Shown here: positions 1 to 11,229 of the stretch, in pieces
Position numbering within the stretch: the first letter of the stretch is position 1
Layout of the letters: the number at the start of each line of letters is the position of its first letter
Source: Combretum micranthum
Taxonomy: Eukaryota; Streptophyta; Magnoliopsida; Myrtales; Combretaceae
Assembly (NCBI GenBank): GCA_024138025.1
Contig: JAMXBD010001248.1
Location: 1 to 64,000, forward strand
DNA: 64,000 nt
Direction: 5' to 3'
Position numbers and translations under genes: made by a program
The notes under the pieces: generated by a model
Told to the model about the DNA's origin: nothing
Seen by the model: the letters and a program-made list of their open reading frames with translations, nothing else
Database searches by the model: none

Positions 1-436
1 AAATTTCTAAGAAGTGTATTTATTTTGACTTAGAGACAATAGCGGGTATGCCTCTAAGAATTGTAATGAACCATGTTTATTATTTTATGATAAAGTATTC
101 TCTTTTATCTGTTATTTGATCGTTATCAATGTAAATTGTGCTATTCCGATATGTGCCCTTAGTCGTGATGTACGGCTTGCACATAATATGGAAGCCTTTG
201 AGTGACTAAGTTAGTCATTCTTAGGCTTTAATATTGTGTATAGTAGACTGTCATATTTAAGCTACCCCTCGGGTCATGACAGTATATATGAGGGATGGGC
301 TAATAGAATGTGTATAAGAAGAAGTGACATGATCTAGATGTTTACTAAAAGAAACATTCTACTCAGTAGTAGGAATAATGAAATTTGTAGTATCTAGAGC
401 TGAAGAACAATCAATAGATTCAAACAAATGGCGAAG
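1..436. other. Stretch without recognisable gene
   Basis: No open frame or family motif was recognised. It lies beyond the 3' side of the copia relic at 437-2903, where the reverse transcriptase would be expected, but no RT motif is visible in it. Confidence 0.4.
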
Positions 437-1675
437 CTACAAATTTGAACGAATACATGAATCAATAGATTGAATAGAAGATGTGGAAGATCTAAACAGA
501 AAAATATGTTCATAGAACATCACATCTCTACTCACAAAAACACAATGGGAATTTATAACATTTTTTTCTATAAGGATATCTACTGAAAGCACAACGTTTA
601 CTTCATAGATCAAATTTATCAATTTGATGACTAATCGTAGCTGCAAAACATAAACAACCCATGACTCTTTGATCTTGATAAAAGGAGGGTTTATGGAAAA
701 GCATCTTATAAGGAGATTTCCATCCAAGTGTTTGTAAAGGCATTTTGTTAACTAAGTATGTAGTCGTTAACACAGGATTTACCCAAAAATGTTTAAGAAG
801 ATTAGCATGAAACCTCAAGGCTCTAGCTATATCGAAAATATGTCTATGTTTTCTTTCCACAAAACCATTTTGGTATGGAGTATAAATGATAATCCACTAA
901 TAAATTATGCCTAATTTGCAAAACAAAATTTGACATGATAATGAAAGAAAATTTGAACCATTATCGGTTCTAATAAGTTTAGGAACACTATGGAAGTGGT
1001 TTTGTATGTAAAAGAGAAATTAGTGTCTCATGAGATAAGTTCATGAATATCTTGTGTAATCATCCACTATAGTCAAGAAAAAATTATCACTCAAAATAGA
1101 CAATGTATTAAAGGAACCCCAGATATCCATATATAACATTGTAAAGGGGAATCAATATATTAGTTTCGGAAACAAAAGACAATCCATGAAATTTACCCAA
1201 AACAAAGTCATTTTTATTACATATCAACCAAATGAGACAATGAACTTAAGGAAAGGTGACTAAGTTTTTGTGTAAAAGGTCAAAAGGAACCTTTACACAA
1301 GATTTATTTATATTACATCAGCATTTGAAACTAAAGAAGTTGATACATGATTACAAGAATTGGAAAATCCATTCAAGTTACTTGAAGTCGATATATATAC
1401 CTTAGAGTGTATATCTGCCAAAAGAAGTGATGCTTTAGAGTATTAGTCTTGGAAAACACAAACATGTGGTTTAAAAATGATAGTTAAAGAATGTTAAAAG
1501 TACGCTACTTATTGATGGTAAATTGAAATGAAAATCAAGCACTAAAAGAACTTGGTTTAAGACCAACTTTATTGACCCGTTTGATTCTACTGTTTGGATG
1601 TCATATTTTAATGGCTAGGTTTAATGTATGTTGGTTAAGAAGAATGGATGAATATGGCATAATGTGGTTAGTAGC
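437..1675 (-). pseudogene. Ty1/copia integrase relic
   Basis: Reading on the minus strand from about 1675 down to 437, several frames together give a copia integrase. Visible pieces are an ATNHIM block just after the protease site (near 1650-1675), DDYTRYS near 1070, an RTDNGSNF catalytic-aspartate block near 960, and RHIFDIARALRFHANLLKHFW at 770-850. The last is the signature following the third catalytic residue. A later block (VFVSRDVMFYEHIF, about 510-550) is the conserved linker between integrase and reverse transcriptase. Frames are broken by stops and shifts throughout, so no functional protein is possible. The reverse transcriptase and RNase H that should follow at lower coordinates are not seen, so the element is truncated. 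Confidence 0.85.
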
Positions 1676-1933
1676 TCATGTGTCTACAATCCATTTAGCA
1701 ATATTCCTATTAAGAAATGAAGCTAAAGTGAGAGTATTACATGCAAAATTCACAATAATATGATCTACCACATGAGTCTCTTTGAGAGCTTTAAGAACTT
1801 TTTGACAATTTCTAGACACCAACACGGTATTTTTTCCTAGTTCACTAGATGGACCAACTACATTAGGTGAAGATGAGGTACCAACAACATTGCCCAAAAC
1901 TTCATCCAAAGGATTTCTCAAATTGTGTAGCAA
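1676..1933 (-). pseudogene. Ty1/copia protease relic with stop at the catalytic triad
   Basis: The minus-strand frame ends in KWIVDT followed by TGA (1676-1678), and the same frame then continues ATNHIM. In copia retropepsins this site reads D-T/S-G-A-T-N-H, so a stop replaces the glycine codon directly after the catalytic aspartate and threonine. Upstream residues are serine- and asparagine-rich and look like the linker after the gag zinc knuckle. In the intact family this enzyme cleaves the Gag-Pol polyprotein. Here it is dead. The identification rests on the motif and on its order between gag and integrase. Confidence 0.75.
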
Positions 1934-1970
1934 GTCTTGGAGAATTTCTATTCTATTTTGACCCTCTAAA

Positions 1971-2903
1971 CTAGTCTAGAAAACCAACAATTTCATAACA
2001 TCTATCTATTGTATGTCCTAAATTCTTACAATGAGTGCAATAGAATTTGTTTTTCCTTTCATGCTTATCATCGTCAAATTGTATATGAAAATTTCTAGTT
2101 AAGAAAGCTACACTAATATTCCCTACACCTCCACTTCCCATCAATTCACACATTTGTTTATGTTTTTCAACTTGACATATTAGGCAATATGCCTTACTTA
2201 CACTTAGTAAAGGAATCAAAGTCAAAGTAAGACTTTTAACATGCTCATATACTTCATCCAATCCCTTAAAAAATTGTATTAGATGATTCCTATTTCCTAG
2301 ATTTTGTAATTTCTCTTTTAAATCACAAGTACCACAATCACATATTAGATTCTCATAAAAACTGTCTAACTCATTCCAAAGTTTCTTAAATTTGCTAAAA
2401 TACTTTGTCACATTCGAATTTCCTTGCTTCATATTAGCTATTTCAAATTGTAATTGATCTATAAGTGGACCACTTGTGATGCTCTCTATGATCATACCAA
2501 AGTCCTCTAGAAGACTTGCATGCATAAATGCCTCGAAAAATCCTTTAGACATAGTATTTAAAAACCAATATCTAATCATGCAACCATTCCTTTCCAATTT
2601 TTCAATTATAAATTCATTTCCTTCAGGTTTTATACATCTACCAATGATTAACCATAATTTGACCTTTACTCCCAAGGTCAATTTAATTGATCTAATCTAG
2701 CCATGGAAATTAGTTCCATTCAACACAACATTTGTAAGAAGAACACCATGACTATCAGAATTAGACAAATAATATAAATCATTATGGAAACTATTAATTA
2801 ATGCATTTGTTAAACTTGATATCGTGATTCGAAAAACAATCCAACCAATGCAACTTAGACAATCATGTATGTATTCAAGCCTTCTTTGATACCATGAAGA
2901 CAA
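1971..2903 (-). pseudogene. Ty1/copia gag relic
   Basis: The minus strand reads YYLSNSDSHGVLLTNVVLNG near 2760, typical of the N-terminus of copia-type Gag. An in-frame TAG at 2698-2700 falls where the family usually has the tryptophan of an NG-x-N-[FY]-x-x-W motif. The frame then stays open from 2681 to 1971 and ends with CTHCKNLGHTIDRC, a CX2CX4HX4C zinc knuckle (about 2000-2045). Gag normally forms the virus-like particle shell and binds the element's RNA through the knuckle. The gene starts right beside the primer binding site at 2884-2894, as expected. One stop plus the broken downstream genes make it non-functional. Confidence 0.85.
2884..2894 (-). other. Primer binding site of copia element
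   Basis: On the minus strand TGGTATCAAAG follows immediately after the LTR end. It is close to TGGTATCAGAG, the site complementary to the 3' end of initiator Met-tRNA that plant copia elements use to prime reverse transcription. Confidence 0.75.
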
Positions 2904-3147
2904 ATTGAAACATCAAAAGCTATTCTATTTACTGGATTGATGAACATGATGATGAAATTGTAAATGAACAGCAAAGAACTCAAAGACCAATAGAGAGAGA
3001 GTTTTTCAGTAAAGTAATATCTCATCCATTATGTTATAACTGTTTGTGAAGTATTCGTATATAGCGTTTGCACACGTGTTAACTATGACATGTGTCAAGG
3101 AAATGAGTATCCAAAGTAGATAAAAGTAAATAAGATATATCTCAACA
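2895..3147 (-). repeat. 5' LTR of copia element (253 bp)
   Basis: Read on the minus strand the segment begins TGTTGAGATATATC and ends TCTTCA, directly abutting the primer binding site. The canonical TG..CA termini and the position upstream of gag define it. No second LTR copy was found at lower coordinates, consistent with truncation of the element on that side. Confidence 0.7.
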
Positions 3148-4222
3148 AACTATAATTGATCAAACCAATGTAGACTTACAATATTGATTCAAATAAGAAC
3201 TAAAGGGGCTTAAGGTGATTATGTTAAGAAATATTTTACATCCTTAAGTTTTACTCTTTCCACATACATAGATTAGCCTTTGATCATTGCCCTATCCTAA
3301 TGCAAACTCATGTTAATCCTTCTTTTTTCTATTAATATAAACTATTTAGATTCCAATTAACGTGTGGCTATTACACCCTTCCTTTATTTCCTAATTTAAC
3401 AAAAAATGTTAAGGCAAAACGACGATAATTTCTTAAATGTTGTTTTTTATTTCAAAACTCAACTTTGGAAATGAAACAATGAGGCTTTCAGATTGCATCA
3501 TAGAGAAAAGTAACAAATTTGGGTCACGCTATCAAGAATAAAAAAAAATTTACTATATGTTGAACCCTATGTGGTTAATCTAGTAAAAAAAAAAAAACAC
3601 TAAAGAGGAACTAAAAATTATTTTATACAAGGAAGAAATCCTCCAAAAAAATAAAATCTTGAGTTATTTAGATCTGTGATGGAACAAGAACGATTGAATT
3701 CTAGCATGTACATATTTTATACCAATGTAATTGAATAATTTACAATCTCTAGTCTCCATAAGAAATACTACTTCACCCATCTCTCATTGGATTTCCTAGT
3801 GTCTTTAGGGTGATCTTTTCTAGGAATTGATTTATCTTTCAATGTATCATCAAGGGAAAAAAGAAAAAAAAAAAAAAGATATTTATCAAGCCTTAAGTTT
3901 AATAGGCCCTTATAAAGCCCCTAAAAATGATGGTGTACATGTGTAATTCTTCACAGATGTTGGGAATTATTAAGCCCTTCACTAAATAACTTAGCCTTTG
4001 AAATCATTTTAAAGCATAAATTTCGTTAGGTTATTAGCTAAACAATTTTGGTTTTGATACCTAAAGTTGTAGGAACTAATCAAATCGTATAGTTTAAATC
4101 CATTGACATAAATAATACCCTGTATAAGAATATTATAAAAATTTTTATCCACTAGCCAATGCCTTTTTTAGGTTGCCATATTCACTCTATTTTTTCCTAA
4201 AACACAAGATAGGTGAACATAA
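3148..4222. other. AT-rich intergenic DNA
   Basis: No protein motif, RNA gene or terminal repeat was recognised. Several A- and T-tracts occur, for example around 3575-3597 and 3858-3878. Confidence 0.5.
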
Positions 4223-5214
4223 TGTTAACAAATGAATCATACTATATGAAATAGCCATGAATTCTTTAAATTTCATATCAATGTGATATTGGAATGAAAA
4301 ATAAATATATGTGTGCTTAGTTAATGTAATTAGTGAATGTGTTATTTTATATGTGAATAGTATTATAAAGTTTATATTATTGTTTGATATCTCTAATGGT
4401 GTATAGTGTAATTAATGTGTGTGTCTTTTTCAAATTAATATGCATGTGTTTTGTTTAGAATTTAGTAAATCACCTTTGAATTGTTTAGATATATGACAGA
4501 AATTTTGGCTAAATTTAGACCCACTTTTTGAGCTCAAATTTAATTCAAATGCATTTGAAATTTGCCTAAATTAACCTTAGGTCAAATATACCCCTAATGA
4601 CTAAATTTGGATGAGGTTTGACTTTGTTTGACATGTTTTGGACACTTTTTGGGGCAGCCCTCCCTTTCATCCGAATTTTCATTTCTTTCTTTCTTTTCTC
4701 CTTTCTTTCTTCCTTTTCTCATCCCAAAATTTCTAACTCTAAGCCAAGATTCATTACAAGCTTAAGGATTTGAATATTATTCCAAGCTAAGATTCAATCA
4801 TGTGAGTTTAATACAAACTCTATCTTTTATTTTTATGTTCTATGTTGAATTGTGTAATTGTTAGTATATATATGATTTTGAGGTGATGATTGGTATGAGA
4901 TTGAATTGGTGCATGGATGATAGTTTGGATGGAATTAAGTGGCTAATAGAGAGGTAGTATATATCTTATAGGAGTGTGGATGTGTGGGGATGAGTATTTT
5001 GGAAGATTGAAGAATGAGTAGTAGATATGTGAAATTGAAGTGTGATTAGTGTTTTGATGATAAGAAGTAGAATTCATGTTGTTAGGATAGTATTTGGATC
5101 ATATAACAAGCTTTAGAAAGTTTGGACTAAGTTTGGAAAATTTTGAGAAATGAACAAAGTGTAGAAAAACAGGGGAAATCAAAAACAAATTTTTGTGTAG
5201 GCTAAAATTTGAAC

Positions 5215-5680
5215 GTATACCGGTACCTGGGAATTCAACTCCGCCGGCGTAGAGGCAGCGTTAGATTCAAATTCCATAATGCCGCTTTGTTACACCACCG
5301 GCTTTTATAATAAAAACTTGCCAGCCTTTGTCCTTTAGAACGTACGCCGGCAATTTAAGTTTCTACGCCGCCACCGGCTTTCGCTAGGAAAGTCAGTCGG
5401 TGTTCTTTCATCCATATTGTACGCTGGCCTCTGGGAATCAAGGCCGCCGGCGTACATGTCAAAGCTGCCCGTGTATCTGGATAAGCGGACGACTTAGACC
5501 TCTCTGGACGTTTTGAAAATTTTGGGTTTTGGATTCTACGCCCGCTCAAGGCCGCCGGCATAGAATGTAAGGCAGTCGGCGTACCCTTGCACACTGTCAG
5601 CATTGACAGTTGTTATTTTCAGAGTATCAAACACCGGCTCAAAGCCGCCGGCTTTGGCTGCCGGCGTATCCCCAGTGCTT
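5215..5680 (+). repeat. GC-rich module with repeated CGCCGGCG-type motifs
   Basis: In a strongly AT-rich setting this stretch repeats short palindromic words such as TACGCCGGC and GCCGCCGGCGTA at irregular spacing. It lies in the first putative intron of the LTR-like element. Open frames crossing it are chance products of the GC content. Confidence 0.7.
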
Positions 5681-5883
5681 TTGAATTTTAAAAACTTTTT
5701 CTAAAATTTTCTGAAGTTGTTATTTGAGCAATTAAGTGTTTGTTAAGCGATCTAGGGTATATTAGGATGTTTAAATGCTTTATCATGACCTTTATTAATT
5801 TATTTCGATTTCTTTGATATATTTATCTTATACTAGTTAACTAGTGCTTAAGCTAAGTGTGAATTTAATATTGACTTAAACAG

Positions 5884-6521
5884 TGATAGATCATCGCCCA
5901 GTCAACCCCGTTAATTCCCGAGCTATATCAGGTACGCACTAACTTGTCTGTTTCTTTGCTAGGGTAGGCATCAAGATCAAACTACTCTAAAATAAGAAAA
6001 TCCTATTGAAATATGAGTGTTGATTGTCATTGTTTGCCGTTGAATCTGGTTCGGAGAGCGGCACCCTGCTCAGATTGGGGGCAGGGTACTTTCTCATGAA
6101 TGGATAGAATTGTTTAGGAGATATGAGTATCCGAGCTGCTCATATCAACCCCCTGAGCATCGTGATGCGTTACTCAGGAACCCCTAGTATTACGGGCTAC
6201 GCCGGAAGGTGGGGCTGCCTAGTCTGTATGAACAGTAGGGACCACTCAGGGAGGCGGACGTAATACTAGATCCTTGTTGTCCGGAGTTTGAATACTCATG
6301 TGTTGCCTTACCCACTAAATACTTAAGAATGAACAAGTGATTATTGCATAGAGCATTTAGTCTAAGAATGTGTGATTCACTTCGCATTTTGTATTCATTA
6401 CTTGTATACTGGGCCTTTGGCTCATATTTTATCTATTTCAGGTGATGATTCCGATGAGTTCTATACGAGTATGGGGTACGGAACCGACTTTGAAGATTTT
6501 CTTGGTGGGTTAGAGGATTAG
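5884..6521 (+). CDS. Candidate spliced acidic microprotein exons inside LTR copy 1
   Basis: Two putative exons are seen: 5884-5931 (48 nt, after AAACAG, before GTACGC) and 6442-6521 (80 nt, after CTATTTCAG, ending in TAG). Joined, the frame gives NSRAISGDDSDEF.. and then MGYGTDFEDFL.. with an acidic end ED. A leader exon ending at 4801 before GTGAGT joins in the same phase, but an in-frame TGA lies 28 nt upstream of that donor and no conserved start ATG is seen there. The first in-frame ATG is in the last exon. The inverted copy has exons of the same lengths at 52038-52085 and 51239-51318, with mostly synonymous changes. I do not recognise the protein. Whether it is translated alone or as the tail of a longer product is unknown. 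Confidence 0.4.
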
Positions 6522-6930
6522 AGATGACCATGGACTCAATGGACCCTATGAATGTAATAGATTAGATGAGATTCGTTTTGGTTGATAGTGTAATTATAGT
6601 ATTAGTTAGGTCGTGTTTTGAGGATTTTGGTTAAGGCTTGTAAGAAGCCTTTGGATGTAATATGTAATATATGTGTATGTGTATGTACTAATTAGAAGTG
6701 TAGTTTGTTTCCTTGCCAAAATGTGTGGTAGTGTTGCTTTACTTAGTGTTTTAAAAATATATAATATATATATATAATTATGTTTTCCATTGCATAATAT
6801 CTTTATGGAATTAAATAAACAATTACTCAAACATTTCCTTTAGGCAACCTTACATATAATCTTAGGGGTTATATGTGGTTGGGGAACCGTTGTCTCCTAT
6901 TTCAAATATAGGGTGATATCGGTCCTTACA

Positions 6931-7047
6931 CTATAACTATTAGAAGGATTAAAAAAAAGGAAAAAAGAAAGTAGAGAAAAGAAAAACATTGACATCTTTA
7001 TGTAATGATTAGGCCAATGGATAAAGGCACAAGAAGTGCTTGTCTAG

Positions 7048-7082
<35 letters not shown>

Positions 7083-7549
7083 ATTGTTGTTATAATTATT
7101 ATTACTACGAAAGTGCAAATGCCTATACTGGGGACTTAAGGAATTCTTCACAAGACCATCCTTGTGTCTTACTCATCAAAGGGAACCTATACTAATGTTG
7201 CTAACTTTTGATGGACAAGATTTGTAGGGAATTTGTAATTAGGTAGAAAGCTTCATAGGGAATTTAATTCCCTCAACATTCTAAATCTCTTACACTTAGT
7301 AGTGACACTTTGATAGCTTAGACCAAAAAACAAATCTTTTTTCTTCAAATGTTCAATCACATTGATTTTGAGAGTAAGCAAGATAAGAAAAGTTTTCAAT
7401 TACAAATTCCTTAAATGATATAGATCTACTACCTTTAACTTGTCGAAATAGTTGTTCCCGACCCGTATAAAGAAAATGAAAGGAAACAAAATCCATTTTA
7501 ATGTCTTACAATGTTGCATTATGTATACATATCTTAGCTACCTCTATTA
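6931..7549. other. Intergenic DNA with TTG microsatellite
   Basis: A pure GTT/TTG trinucleotide run spans about 7047-7091. Nothing else was recognised. Confidence 0.6.
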
Positions 7550-7947
7550 TAGGGTTGTAAATGAGTCGAGTCGATTCGATACAATACCAGACTCGAACTT
7601 GACTTGAATAAAACTTGAAGCTCGAACTCGATCGAGTTTTGATTTTTAAGCTTGAATTCAACTTCATTTAATACTCGATAAACTCGAACTCGACTCACTT
7701 AAACTCAATTATTATTTTAATATTAATTTAATTATAAAGAGTATTTAATACTCGATAAACTCAAACTTGACTCGACTCAATTTAATACATAATCAACTCA
7801 TGAGCTCTTCAAGTCGAGTATTTTAAAGCTTGAACTCAAACTCGTACTCAAACTCGAGCTTAACTTGATTGTAACCAGTTGAATTTGAGCTTTTACCAAG
7901 TCGAACTCAAGTAACTCACGAGCTGTCTCAACTCACTTACAACCCTA
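7550..7947. mobile_element. hAT-type MITE (398 bp)
   Basis: Terminal inverted repeats start TAGGGTTGTAAATGAGTCGAG on the left and its near-perfect complement, ending TTACAACCCTA, on the right. The 8-bp flanks CTCTATTA and CTTTATTC match at six positions, the target-duplication length of the hAT superfamily. The interior is rich in CTCGAACTCGA-like words and has no coding capacity. Confidence 0.75.
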
Positions 7948-7984
7948 CTTTATTCCAATAAATTCAGCAATAATCACTTACCAT

Positions 7985-8855
7985 ATAGTGGTGTTCATGG
8001 TTTGATTTGGTTGGTTCAAGGTTGAACCAAACTGTATTCAAAACGATTCAATTCAAACCTCTAATGAAGGAAACCGCTTTTAATGGTTCGGAGTTTTGAA
8101 CTGAACCACTTCACATGCAGTTTGGTTTGAACTGTCTTTAAAAGATTTAGTTCTAATAAATAATATTAATAGTCATTTGAGTTCACAAGGAAAAAAAAAA
8201 TGTTTAGATTGAGGACCGTTGCATAAGAAGTAAAGTCACTTATCATTATATTAAGTCATATATTTAAAATTTTCAAATACATATATTATCCCATTTTAAA
8301 AATATTTTTCTTTTCGATGAGATAAAAATATTTTTCAATGCGAATTTAAAATAACATATATTTTTAATAAATCTATAATACTAACTAAGAAAATTATTCT
8401 TTTGCATTAATTCCATATTTATTTATAATATTATTCCTTTGTAACATATGTAAATTTCTATTGTACTAATTAATCTAAAGTTTTAAATTATCTTAGTGTT
8501 GGTGTTTGTAGATGTTGTAACCTAGTATAAAACCTAGTGCTACAGATGTAGCCTATGATAAGAGTTTTGTATTTTGTTGAATTAATCTTAGAGCAATACA
8601 AGTCCTAATATTAATGCTCAGAATTATAAATAAATAAAATGAATTTTTTTTTTTTTTTTGCTTCTTTTAATGTGAAGCGGTTTTGTTCAGGTTTAAATGG
8701 TTTGGTTCGATTCAACCCCTCAAACCAAGCCATAACCATTTAAACTCTTCCTAAACTGAATCGCAATTGAACAAAATATAAAAGGACCATATTTTTGAAT
8801 CAATTTGGCTTTGTTGGTTTTGATTTGATTTGAGTTGGTTCAATGAACAGCCCTA
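7985..8855. mobile_element. Non-autonomous hAT-type element (871 bp)
   Basis: The left end (AGTGGTGTTCATGG, from 7986) and the inverted right end (TAGGGCTGTTCATTG on the minus strand) form short imperfect inverted repeats. The element is flanked by a perfect 8-bp direct repeat CTTACCAT (7977-7984 and 8856-8863), diagnostic of hAT insertion. Subterminal words of the GGTTTGGTTCGATTC type occur near both ends. There is no transposase frame. It sits 37 bp from the preceding hAT MITE. Confidence 0.8.
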
Positions 8856-8863
8856 CTTACCAT

Positions 8864-10249
8864 TCAGGATGACCACTGTTTGCACTTTGCATGCGTGGCA
8901 ACAAATACAAGTGTAAAACCGTTATCCCTCCTCTACATTTGAAAGTACGAGGCCAATAATAGTCGGAAAATTCTACGGTCCCATCGTTGTTATTAACAGG
9001 ACTGGTCCAGTCATTGTTTTATCGATAATACCGGTATTCAAATGATAAAATGACGGAATGAGATTTCTTTGGCTTGTGGAATGGAAAACAAAGAAATTAT
9101 GTGGACAGTAGTGGAATGGAAACGAATTAAATAAACCTAAGGCGGAAAGAGGAATAACGTAATAATTTATTATATATTATATATTAAAGAGTTCCATTGA
9201 ATAAATATATAAAATAAAATATAATTAACAAATTATATATATTATATATTAATGGAGGAAAAGGTGCCATTGAAATGAAAAGTGGTGAAATAATTGAATA
9301 TAATAAAATAAAGGTGAATGTGACACAATATTGTAGAATTTTTTTCCTAACTAATCAAGTGTACTAATATCATTAAATATCAATAATATAAAATAAAGAA
9401 TCTAGAGAGAAATTTTAATTGCAAATATAATATTTTTATGTTATAATAATAAGAGCTAATAATTATTTAAGTATAAACTATGTAACTTTTGAAGACACAT
9501 GGAAAAATAAAATGATTAACATTTCTAACTAAAATGTACAATTATAAATAATAATTATATAAATTTGTAAGACTTGTGGGAAATAAAAATAATTAGCTTA
9601 TATGTCATTGAAGTGTATAATCATCATCAAAGGTTAATAAAACAAAGTTTTAGAAAATCCATGATATATTATATATTTATGAAGAGTTTTGGAAATGATA
9701 AATCATTAACATGTCTAAGCAAAACATTCAATTTAAAATAAATTATATAATTATTTGAATCTTGTACAAAAATCAAATTAATTGTCATGGTCTTTCAAAT
9801 ACAATAATTGTCATTAAATATCAATAAAACAAAAACCAAGCCAAAAAAGTTTAATGCGTTTATTTTAAGTTATTAAGTGTACAATTAGAATCAAAGGTTA
9901 AAAAAAATGATGAATTAGACACTTTAATAACCTACATTGAATAATATTTTTCTAACATACATTTTAATTACATGTTTAATAGTTTACCCCCAAAAAATAT
10001 AAACTATATAAATTATCAATTGAGTTAAATTGCACGATTTATGACACTCGTAAAGGAATAAATTAATTAGCATATTCAACTAGAGTGTAGAATTATTATC
10101 ACAGGTGAACAAGGCGAATATGAATAGGCACTTCAGCTTAATTACTAGCTCATTAAAGTGCATAATTTTGTTAAGACGTATAAATGTTTCGAAAACTTTC
10201 ATTTACTTACATAATTAAGTAAACGAATTATGTATTTGAGTGTCTAAAC
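8864..10249. other. AT-rich DNA without recognisable gene
   Basis: The stretch is extremely AT-rich, with short TATATATTATATA-like repeats around 9165-9250. No coding or RNA signal was recognised. Confidence 0.5.
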
Positions 10250-11229
10250 AACCAATTAATTTAGGTTATGGTAAAATTGTGAGTTATTGTAAAACGAGCT
10301 TTACGGTAAGGAGTATTACCCTCCTTTGTGAAATAATCCTTGCAATAAGGAATTTTGCACAATTATGGTTATAATGGTGCAAATTTAGTTAGAGGAGCTT
10401 GTAACAATCAATTTAACGATGTCGTGGTGAAATGAGCCTTACAACAAAGAATCAAGTCCATTTATGGTGTTTAGTAATGCTTGTGTGGTCAAATGAGTCA
10501 TTGAGATATGTATAATAAATATGATACATGTATGGTGAATGAAAAATATGGTAAGGATTCATTTCTATTATAGTGAAAATAGTAACTATGTGGTAGAATG
10601 AGCTTTCAAGGAGGACTTGAGCCGTGTAAAGGTAAAATGAGCATTACAATAAGAAATCGAGACCTATACTGGCGAAAATATAGGTTATGTTGTAGATGTG
10701 CCTTAATATGAGTAATTGATTCATGTTATGAATGAGCATAACAATATGGAGTTTCACACTATTGTGGTAAGACTTGTTTGGTGATGTTAGCATTAGGTAA
10801 AGGAATTGAGCCTTATAATGATGGAAATGACTTATGTGGTCAAATAAGCATCACAAAATAAAATCAAGGGATGTCGGGGTGAAATTAGATCTTATGTGGT
10901 GAAGTAAGCTCTGTGCATAGAAATGAAGCCCTATAATAATGAAAAAAAATAATTTGGCAAAGAGAGGAGTAATATTATGGTGAATATAGTTTGTATAAAA
11001 ATGTGTCATGTAACATTAGATCGAGCCCTTAATGTGGAAAAAATAGGTTTGTATGGCAAAATAGCCCCTTATACCAATTAATTAGGCTTGTCATGTGTAA
11101 TGAGCCCTATAAAACATATATCATAAAAATGAAAATGTAGTATGATTGGAGATACATGACTTACCTTTAAGGAGTTTTTTGTATGATGGTTATATGAGAT
11201 TACGACGATAAATCAAACCCTTATGTGTT
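10250..11229 (+). repeat. Degenerate outer part of 40-bp minisatellite
   Basis: Words such as GTGGTGAAATGAGCC and AAGGAATT recur at irregular spacing. They resemble the units of the array that follows but are much more diverged, as expected for the unhomogenised edge of a tandem array. Confidence 0.6.

Larger units (their letters stand above)
4223..6930 (+). mobile_element. Solo-LTR-like element, copy 1 (2.7 kb)
   Basis: The segment begins TGTTAAC and ends GGTCCTTACA. It aligns over its whole length with the minus strand of 50868-53800, where the same ends are flanked by a perfect 5-bp duplication, so the termini are transferred from there. Flanks here (ACATA or CATAA against CTATA) no longer match, so this copy looks older. 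No gag or pol lies between or beside the ends, hence a solo LTR or a non-autonomous element. The interior holds a pyrimidine-rich tract (4680-4730), putative exons at ..4801, 5884-5931 and 6442-6521, and a GC-rich module in the first putative intron. The 3' part shares blocks with 57032-60512, such as the one near 6145 (ATATCAACCCCC). Confidence 0.7.

Noticed and set aside
5355..5603. Open frame of 82 codons in the GC-rich module
   Set aside because: Reverse-strand frame created by CCGGCG words; no motif, and not kept in the inverted copy.
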